Made by a program: the position numbers and the translations under genes. This document shows, in pieces, positions 5,775 through 10,071 of a stretch of 10,071 nucleotides of DNA. A model generated the notes under the pieces. That model was not told where the DNA came from, made no database searches, and saw only the letters and a list, made by a program, of their open reading frames with translations. Source of the DNA: Flavobacteriaceae bacterium (GTDB lineage Bacteria; Bacteroidota; Bacteroidia; Flavobacteriales; Weeksellaceae); the NCBI GenBank assembly GCA_031273305.1, contig JAISSC010000028.1, positions 1 through 10,071 on the forward strand, read 5' to 3'. Position 1 is the first letter of the stretch. Every line of letters begins with the position of its first letter.

Positions 5775-7457
5775 TTACTTCTTTTTACCTTTTTGCGGAG
5801 GATAATTTTCATACGCATATTTTACCGCTTTGTAAGCATCCACAACTCCTCCGGTTACGGATAATTGATCAAAAGTTGTATGGAGTTCAGGACTATTTTC
5901 ACTTTCTCCTCCGGCAGTAACAGATATAGTAGACTTGTTTGCGGTCTTTAATAAAATATCTTTTACTTGTGCGGCAGTTAAATAAGGAAAATATGACCAG
6001 AGTAAAGCAGCACAACCGGCAACTACGGGCGAAGCCATACTGGTTCCCTGTAAAAATTTATATTTACTTCCTGATACCGTAGCATAGATTTCCAGTCCCG
6101 GAGCGAAAATATCAACTTTTTCTTTGCCGTAATTAGAAAATGATGCTTTTAGGTTATCATTGTATCTTGTGCTGGCTCCAACGGTGATCCAGTTGTTTAC
6201 GAAAGATTTAGCCTCGCCGTCTTTAAAATTGGTAGGATAATTAAATTCAGTATCCACATTTTTATTATCGTTTCCTGCGGCATGAACCAATAAAACATCC
6301 TTTTTTTCGGCGTATTTTATGGCATCCCATACCTTTTCTTTATTAGGAGAAAAAGGCTTTCCAAAACTCATGTTGATAACCTTTGAGCCGTTATCCACAG
6401 CGTAGATAATAGCATTTGCAACGTCTTTATCTCTTTCATCTCCGTCAGGAACTGCCCTCACGACCAAAATTTTGGCAACATCTCCCGCAATTCCATCCAT
6501 ACCTGTTTTGTTGTTCCTTTCTGCGGCGATAATCCCGGAAACATGGGTTCCATGTAGAGCATCCGGTCCCTCTACCTCATTGTTACCATAATATTTTTCG
6601 TTGACGTTTGAATAATTATCTCCTACGATGTCGCGCGGGTCAAACACTTTATCCAGCATATAGTCTATTTTAGTTGAATAGTATTTCAATCCTTCATCCA
6701 TTTGTTCATCTACCAGTTTAGTGATTTGATCTGCGTTTTTTCCTTGTATCTCAGGATTTTGAGCCATTTGTAAAAACGCCCCTTTTATCTGTTCCTGAGG
6801 GAAAGTTGCAGCATTTATATTCTCAATAGTTAATGGCTTATCACCCAAAGCAGCTGTTAAAACATCTATCATTTGTTTAATCATGGATTTCTGACCCTCG
6901 ATCTGAGCCAAAGCCATCTGTGATTCTCCGTATTCTTTATCATAAACGAACTTTGCTCTTTGATATTCTTTAAATTCCGCAGGATATTTATCCCGGTTTG
7001 CTTCATTGGTCTTTTGATTGTCCGTATCGAAGAGTTTTTCATATTTAGTGATTAAACGGGTAGCTTCCATAGTATCCTGTTCCACATCTTTACCGTCCTT
7101 TCCCCCTATAAAATCCCATCCGTAAATATCATCAATATATCCGTTTTGGTCATCATCCTTTCCGTTATTGGCTATCTCCTTAGGATTCTTCCAGATATTG
7201 TTTTTTAGGTCAGGATGGTCTGTCTGTACCCCGCTGTCAATCACTCCCACAACAATAGTAGACGGTTTCAGTCCCTTAGATTTTAAAAATTCAAGAGCCT
7301 CAATGGTTCCTACTCCGTAAATTCCCGTTTTTTCATAACTTTTATGATACCAGTTTTTCAAATCCGTGGAATCAATTGCTTGTTCGGCAGTTTGCGCAAA
7401 CGTATTAGCGGAAATAAGAACAAGTGCCAGGTTTAAGATTAAAAGTATTTTTTTCAT
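5775..7457 (-). CDS. Secreted S8 subtilisin-like protease with a large catalytic-domain insertion
   Basis: A 560-residue exported serine protease. A signal peptide is clear: Lys2-Lys3, a hydrophobic core and a likely cut after Ala21 (NTFA/Q). The catalytic triad is complete: Asp74 in VIDSGVQTDHPDL, His302 in LHGTHVSG and Ser473 in GTSMASP, with oxyanion Asn396 in AAGND. A calcium-type loop DDDQNGYIDD (101-110) precedes GWDF. Between Asp and His lie about 228 residues, far more than the roughly 30-60 of a plain subtilisin; residues about 119-297 are a charged, probably helical insert. No classical propeptide and no type IX sorting domain is seen; the C-terminus is a short basic tail (KGKKK). 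The ATG at 7457 follows the wbqC-family stop by 3 bases (TAA TAA ATG), so translation is probably coupled within one transcript. The substrate is unknown. Confidence 0.93.
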   Translation of the reverse strand: MKKILLILNLALVLISANTFAQTAEQAIDSTDLKNWYHKSYEKTGIYGVGTIEALEFLKSKGLKPSTIVVGVIDSGVQTDHPDLKNNIWKNPKEIANNGKDDDQNGYIDDIYGWDFIGGKDGKDVEQDTMEATRLITKYEKLFDTDNQKTNEANRDKYPAEFKEYQRAKFVYDKEYGESQMALAQIEGQKSMIKQMIDVLTAALGDKPLTIENINAATFPQEQIKGAFLQMAQNPEIQGKNADQITKLVDEQMDEGLKYYSTKIDYMLDKVFDPRDIVGDNYSNVNEKYYGNNEVEGPDALHGTHVSGIIAAERNNKTGMDGIAGDVAKILVVRAVPDGDERDKDVANAIIYAVDNGSKVINMSFGKPFSPNKEKVWDAIKYAEKKDVLLVHAAGNDNKNVDTEFNYPTNFKDGEAKSFVNNWITVGASTRYNDNLKASFSNYGKEKVDIFAPGLEIYATVSGSKYKFLQGTSMASPVVAGCAALLWSYFPYLTAAQVKDILLKTANKSTISVTAGGESENSPELHTTFDQLSVTGGVVDAYKAVKYAYENYPPQKGKKK

Positions 7458-7460
7458 TTA

Positions 7461-8081
7461 TTATATATTTTTGTGAAGTTCTTTATTACTTGTACCAATA
7501 TAATCAGCAGATTTCGGGCCAAGATTACAAATTAAGTCTAAAATAGAAAGATCATTCATAAAATCGAAACGATCAGAGAAGACCTGAATGTATTTCGTAT
7601 TGTAATAAGGACTTTCTCTTTTTGCATTAAAATTCTCTCTGGCATCCGTTCCGTCTACGTTTTTCACATATTTCTCCGTAAGATAATAAGAAAGATTTAG
7701 CTTTAATATCATGTTTGCCCAATCCAGAGTTTTTAAGTTCATATCAAATAAAAAAGTTTCCCTTTTTTCAAAAATAGGGGCGAGGGAATCTTCATAATAT
7801 TCAAAATAAGGAGAACTTTGATAAGCGGATCGTATAGACTTCAGGTGTAATTTCTGCCAACCCGAAGCATATGAAATTTTAATATCTTTCATAATCCTGA
7901 CCTCCGAATGTTCTATCGGGATGATAAGAGGTAATCTTCCGTTGGCTCCCTGAATGACACAACGGTTACGATAGGTTTGCTTGGGGAAGTTTTCCCATTG
8001 TTCCAGATAAATATCTTCTGATTGTAACCAGAGTGAAAAATAGGAGATAGGAGCAAAATAAAAGTTAGGTAAAATAATCAT
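7461..8081 (-). CDS. WbqC-family protein
   Basis: A 206-residue soluble protein that resembles the WbqC-like family, common in Bacteroidota, sometimes linked to polysaccharide loci and without an established reaction. Family-like features are the opening MIILPNFYFAPISYF, the early EQWENFPKQTYRNR segment, LPLIIPI and the central GWQKLHLKSIRSAYQSSPYFEYY. No signal peptide or membrane helix is apparent. The start is set at ATG 8079-8081; an in-frame ATG at 8102 would put the -7 element inside the gene, and its extra residues (MCFQQKN) look unlike the family start. It is the first gene of a two-gene unit with the subtilase. Family assignment is from recalled similarity and fairly sure; function is not known. 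Confidence 0.82.
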   Translation of the reverse strand: MIILPNFYFAPISYFSLWLQSEDIYLEQWENFPKQTYRNRCVIQGANGRLPLIIPIEHSEVRIMKDIKISYASGWQKLHLKSIRSAYQSSPYFEYYEDSLAPIFEKRETFLFDMNLKTLDWANMILKLNLSYYLTEKYVKNVDGTDARENFNAKRESPYYNTKYIQVFSDRFDFMNDLSILDLICNLGPKSADYIGTSNKELHKNI

Positions 8082-8099
8082 ATTTTTTTGTTGAAAGCA

Positions 8100-8107
8100 C
8101 AAATTTA
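8100..8107 (-). promoter_or_regulatory. Candidate -7 promoter element for wbqC-family gene and subtilase
   Basis: The minus strand reads TAAATTTG, an exact TAnnTTTG match, 18 bases before the ATG at 8081. Transcription would begin near 8095 with a leader of about 13 bases. No convincing -33 element is seen. It is the only promoter-like site for this pair, since the subtilase follows after 3 bases. Confidence 0.5.
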
Positions 8108-8129
8108 CTAATAAAACCTGTTATTCGTC

Positions 8130-8274
8130 ATGGCTAAAACAAAAAAAGTTGTTCAATTAGCAGCAGGTCAGTAAATTGTTGCGTTCTTCGAGAGGTAAAA
8201 CTTGCGATGAGGTTGATTATACCCTCCCCGACAGAGGATTTCGTGCTTTTCGTAATACACAGTTAAAAAATTAA
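8130..8274 (+). pseudogene. Possible broken small gene, two short frames offset by one base
   Basis: ATG 8130 opens a 14-residue frame, MAKTKKVVQLAAGQ, ending in TAA at 8172-8174. Another frame, open from 8161 to the TAA at 8272-8274, reads with protein-like composition, ending DYTLPDRGFRAFRNTQLKN. The two overlap at 8161-8171 and would join through a single-base shift into a basic protein of about 48 residues. I do not recognise it. It may be a degraded gene, a sequencing error in a small intact gene, or chance. It diverges from the wbqC-family gene and lies just upstream of the metal-regulator gene. Confidence 0.25.
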
Positions 8275-8308
8275 TCCGATAGAATAAATACACCACGAGT
8301 TAATTTTA

Positions 8309-8316
8309 TATATTTG
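8309..8316 (+). promoter_or_regulatory. Candidate -7 promoter element for the metal-regulator gene
   Basis: TATATTTG is an exact TAnnTTTG match ending only 3 bases before the ATG at 8320. A start of transcription a few bases downstream would yield a leaderless or nearly leaderless message. No -33 TTTG is evident upstream. The alternative is a chance match in A+T-rich sequence with the real promoter further back. Confidence 0.4.
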
Positions 8317-8319
8317 TAT

Positions 8320-8979
8320 ATGTACTCATCCATAGAAGAAAATTATTTAAAGGCTTTATATAATTTGGCTAATGAAAAAGGGGAGGTTTCCACCCTGTTG
8401 CTAAGCCGGTCTTTGCATATAAAGATGCCTACGGTGAACAGCATGATGAAGAAGTTTTCCGAAAAAGAGTTGGTTCATTATCAAAGCTATAAACCTCTGA
8501 AATTAACAAAAAAAGGAGAAAAAGAAGCCGCTCTTATTCTAAGGAAACACCGGTTAACAGAGATGTATTTAGTAGAAAAGATGGGATTTAGCTGGGAAGA
8601 CGTACATGAGATAGCAGAACAGGTAGAGCATATACATTCCGATAAATTTTTTAACAAGATGGATGAATTGTTGGAACATCCTAAATTTGATCCACATGGC
8701 TCTCCCATTCCCGACAGGGAGGGGAATGTAGAATGGATAAACTATAAAAAATTAAGTGAGTGTAAGACAGGTGAAGAGGTAGTCTTGTCTGCTGTGGTCA
8801 ATGGGTCTAAAGAATTTTTAAAATATCTTAATTCCAAAAACTTTAAATTAGGATTAAAGCTCCGTATCGAACAGATAGAAGAATACGATAAAAGCATTAC
8901 GGTTCATATCAAAGAAACCCATAAAACGGAAGTTTTGAGTAATCTGGTTGCAGAAAAACTGTTAGTCGAAAAAGGATAG
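8320..8979 (+). CDS. DtxR/MntR-family metal-dependent transcriptional repressor
   Basis: A 219-residue cytoplasmic regulator that binds DNA when loaded with Mn(II) or Fe(II) and usually represses metal uptake genes. An N-terminal winged helix spans about 1-65 (recognition helix near MPTVNSMMKKFSEKELV). The dimerisation and metal-binding domain (about 66-140) has His77, Glu81, His96, Glu100, Glu103 and His104, which line up with DtxR His79, Glu83, His98, Cys102, Glu105 and His106. Glu in place of DtxR Cys102 is the arrangement of Mn-sensing MntR. Asn8 takes the place of MntR Asp8 and Lys11 that of Glu11. A FeoA/SH3-like C-terminal domain (about 145-219) is present, as in full-length DtxR. The start is ATG 8320; an in-frame TTG two codons upstream overlaps the -7 element. 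The family is secure; the metal is inferred. Confidence 0.92.
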   Translation: MYSSIEENYLKALYNLANEKGEVSTLLLSRSLHIKMPTVNSMMKKFSEKELVHYQSYKPLKLTKKGEKEAALILRKHRLTEMYLVEKMGFSWEDVHEIAEQVEHIHSDKFFNKMDELLEHPKFDPHGSPIPDREGNVEWINYKKLSECKTGEEVVLSAVVNGSKEFLKYLNSKNFKLGLKLRIEQIEEYDKSITVHIKETHKTEVLSNLVAEKLLVEKG

Positions 8980-9067
8980 CCTTCTGAACACTGTTATGGG
9001 TGGAGGAGTTGCAAGCGGAACGCAGTGGAGCGAGGCAATCTCATGATTGATAAGGATTTACGCAGGC

Positions 9068-9085
9068 GAATCCCGTCAGGGATTC
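9068..9085. repeat. Perfect hairpin, 7-base arms and 4-base loop
   Basis: GAATCCC (9068-9074) and GGGATTC (9079-9085) flank GTCA. As RNA this is a tight stem loop. No T run follows on either strand, so it is not a standard intrinsic terminator by itself. Confidence 0.55.
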
Positions 9086-9158
9086 AAGCTCGGTAGAAAA
9101 GGATAACGTCATAGTGTCCGGCGTGTCGTTAGGCATGCAACAAACAATATGCTTCGCT

Positions 9159-9179
9159 ACGCTCGCAACGTGCGAGTGT
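9159..9179. repeat. Hairpin, 9-base arms and 3-base loop
   Basis: ACGCTCGCA (9159-9167) pairs with TGCGAGTGT (9171-9179) around ACG, with one G-U wobble in a plus-strand RNA. It is followed by TAATTTATG, a weak A+T tail, so it could help end transcription of the regulator gene. It overlaps one arm of the larger inverted repeats. Confidence 0.5.
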
Positions 9180-9243
9180 TAATTTATGCCCTTTTGCGAA
9201 CGCCACGTAAGTGTAGCGTAGCAATCAATCTCCCTTTTGAAAT

Positions 9244-10071
9244 TCAATGCTCCGCCACACAACGCACGCTATGACCAAGAGCACGAGAGTAACGGTGGGT
9301 GTATTGGAATACTATATTATCATTTTGATTATATATATTTACCATATACGAGCGTTCTTCACTCTTCTCTTTCACTGTACTGCTCCAATACCAGCCTTCT
9401 GTACCTGCTAGAGAAAGCCGACCATCCTGATAATTTACGCCGGTATAACTGTTCCGATACCCTGCTGCGGGTAGAAAAAGTGTGGGAGAGGATTCATAAT
9501 CATTATTATCCGCACTGGGAGTCGTTCCCAACTGTTTTGGAGGAAAGACCAACCAACCACTGACAGTTGTTGTAGCACTGCCATCATGCCAGACCCATCT
9601 GTTAATGCCATTAAAGCTAATAAGAGCATCTACATCAGGAAAGCCAACGCTATTATTAAGTCCCTGTGTAATACCCTGCCATTCATCATTGGAGGGGACA
9701 CGAAGACCGGAAGGGCAAGGGTCATTAATGCCTTTGGAGGTAGGATGATTATTGGCATAATCGTCGGATTTCTGACCTCCCCAACGCCCCTTTTTATTAT
9801 TACCATAACCTTCAAGCCAATCGGGAGCAGATGTGAGTACTCCACTAAACTCTTCTCCCGCATTAGTGTAATTAGCTAGCGGAACGGGAACATTGGGAGA
9901 CAAAGCACTCCAAACTTTCTCGTGTCCGTCCGTTCTACGTCCCCATTGGTACATGTCGCCAAAGATGGTCTTGAAGGGAGTTGCCGCAGTTTTATCACCG
10001 ATATATGAAGTATTATAAGTTGTGATTCTGGGATATGCCGTTTGTTCGTCAATGGACATAGGCGTAGCACC
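9244..10071 (-). CDS. FISUMP (Fib_succ_major) domain surface protein, C-terminal part
   Basis: The final 275 residues of a larger protein whose frame stays open through the window edge at 10071, so the N-terminus is missing; the first ATG in the frame (10059) is not taken as a start. The Fibrobacter succinogenes major paralogous domain is recognised from MYQWGR, then DPCPSGLRVPSNDEW (about residues 117-131 of the fragment), LPAAGYRN, GWYWSST and a closing SVRCVAE at the stop. In this family the domain sits at the C-terminus of secreted or surface lipoproteins and adhesin-like proteins of Bacteroidota and Fibrobacteres; no reaction is established. The DNA is visibly richer in G+C than most genes in the window. 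It is convergent with the metal regulator. The domain call is firm; binding partner and full architecture are unknown. Confidence 0.87.
   Translation of the reverse strand, partial: GATPMSIDEQTAYPRITTYNTSYIGDKTAATPFKTIFGDMYQWGRRTDGHEKVWSALSPNVPVPLANYTNAGEEFSGVLTSAPDWLEGYGNNKKGRWGGQKSDDYANNHPTSKGINDPCPSGLRVPSNDEWQGITQGLNNSVGFPDVDALISFNGINRWVWHDGSATTTVSGWLVFPPKQLGTTPSADNNDYESSPTLFLPAAGYRNSYTGVNYQDGRLSLAGTEGWYWSSTVKEKSEERSYMVNIYNQNDNIVFQYTHRYSRALGHSVRCVAEH

Larger units (their letters stand above)
8995..9240. repeat. G+C-richer inverted-repeat region between convergent genes
   Basis: This spacer holds no plausible gene but much symmetry. GTTGCAAGCG at 9008-9017 has a near-perfect inverted counterpart at 9160-9169 (9 of 10), each within a word family of the type AGCG-x-AGCGA-x-GCA. 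GCTACGCT at 9156-9163 pairs with AGCGTAGC at 9215-9222. The words AGCGAGGCAATC (9029-9040) and AGCGTAGCAATC (9215-9226) are near-copies. Two compact hairpins lie inside. Such sequence resembles dispersed intergenic repeats seen in many bacterial genomes, and the spot between two gene 3' ends suits a bidirectional terminator. Exact borders and copy number cannot be judged from one locus. Confidence 0.5.

Noticed and set aside
950..8979. A metal-homeostasis locus joining the exporter and the DtxR/MntR-type regulator
   Set aside because: The genes are over 5 kb apart, on opposite strands, with unrelated genes between them; no shared operator was seen.
9100..9130. attC-like sequence on the minus strand (GCCTAAC and GTTATCC about 25 bases apart)
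   Set aside because: The left box fits RYYYAAC but the right box does not fit GTTRRRY, and there is no integrase or cassette array.
8995..9240. CRISPR array
   Set aside because: The repeats are short, imperfect, partly inverted and unevenly spaced; no spacers of regular length and no cas genes.
9237..9879. Plus-strand frames opposite the FISUMP gene
   Set aside because: They are antisense to a frame with clear FISUMP motifs and have no family resemblance.

Overview
The window looks like chromosomal DNA of a member of the Bacteroidota, most likely a flavobacterium. The case rests on moderately low G+C genes, very A+T-rich spacers, no clear Shine-Dalgarno sequences, several exact matches to the Bacteroidota -7 promoter element TAnnTTTG just upstream of genes, a WbqC-family gene beside a subtilase, and a Fib_succ_major (FISUMP) surface-protein domain. 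Genus and species cannot be named from this stretch.

Layout. Positions 1-416 (minus) hold the N-terminal half of the tRNA pseudouridine synthase truA. It diverges across 27 bases from a small YfcE-type metallophosphoesterase (444-938, plus). A P1B-type heavy-metal exporter follows, convergent with it (950-2905, minus), with its own -7 element and a 15-bp palindrome upstream. Next is a gene-free, very A+T-rich stretch (about 2975-3548) holding short repeats. A two-gene plus-strand unit then encodes a 3-methyladenine DNA glycosylase (3549-4070) and a bifunctional NAD(P)H-hydrate repair enzyme (4083-5579). After a spacer with a long-armed hairpin comes a minus-strand pair transcribed from about 8095: a WbqC-family protein (7461-8081) followed, after only 3 bases, by a secreted subtilase with a large insertion in its catalytic domain (5775-7457). 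Positions 8130-8274 carry what may be a broken small gene. A DtxR/MntR-type metal regulator lies at 8320-8979 (plus). A G+C-richer spacer with inverted repeats (about 8995-9240) separates it from the convergent 3' end of a FISUMP-domain surface protein (9244-10071, minus), which runs off the window.

How the genes relate. Most are unlinked housekeeping genes: RNA modification, DNA repair, metabolite repair and metal homeostasis. Two pairs look co-transcribed: glycosylase with hydrate repair, and WbqC with subtilase. The metal exporter and the metal-dependent regulator are more than 5 kb apart and nothing ties them together directly. I found no CRISPR array, tRNA, rRNA, transposase, phage gene or defence system. 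The least ordinary parts are the inserted subtilase, the repeats in the spacers, the degenerate ORF at 8130-8274 and the FISUMP gene with its repeat-bearing border. I do not see a convincing new multi-gene system.
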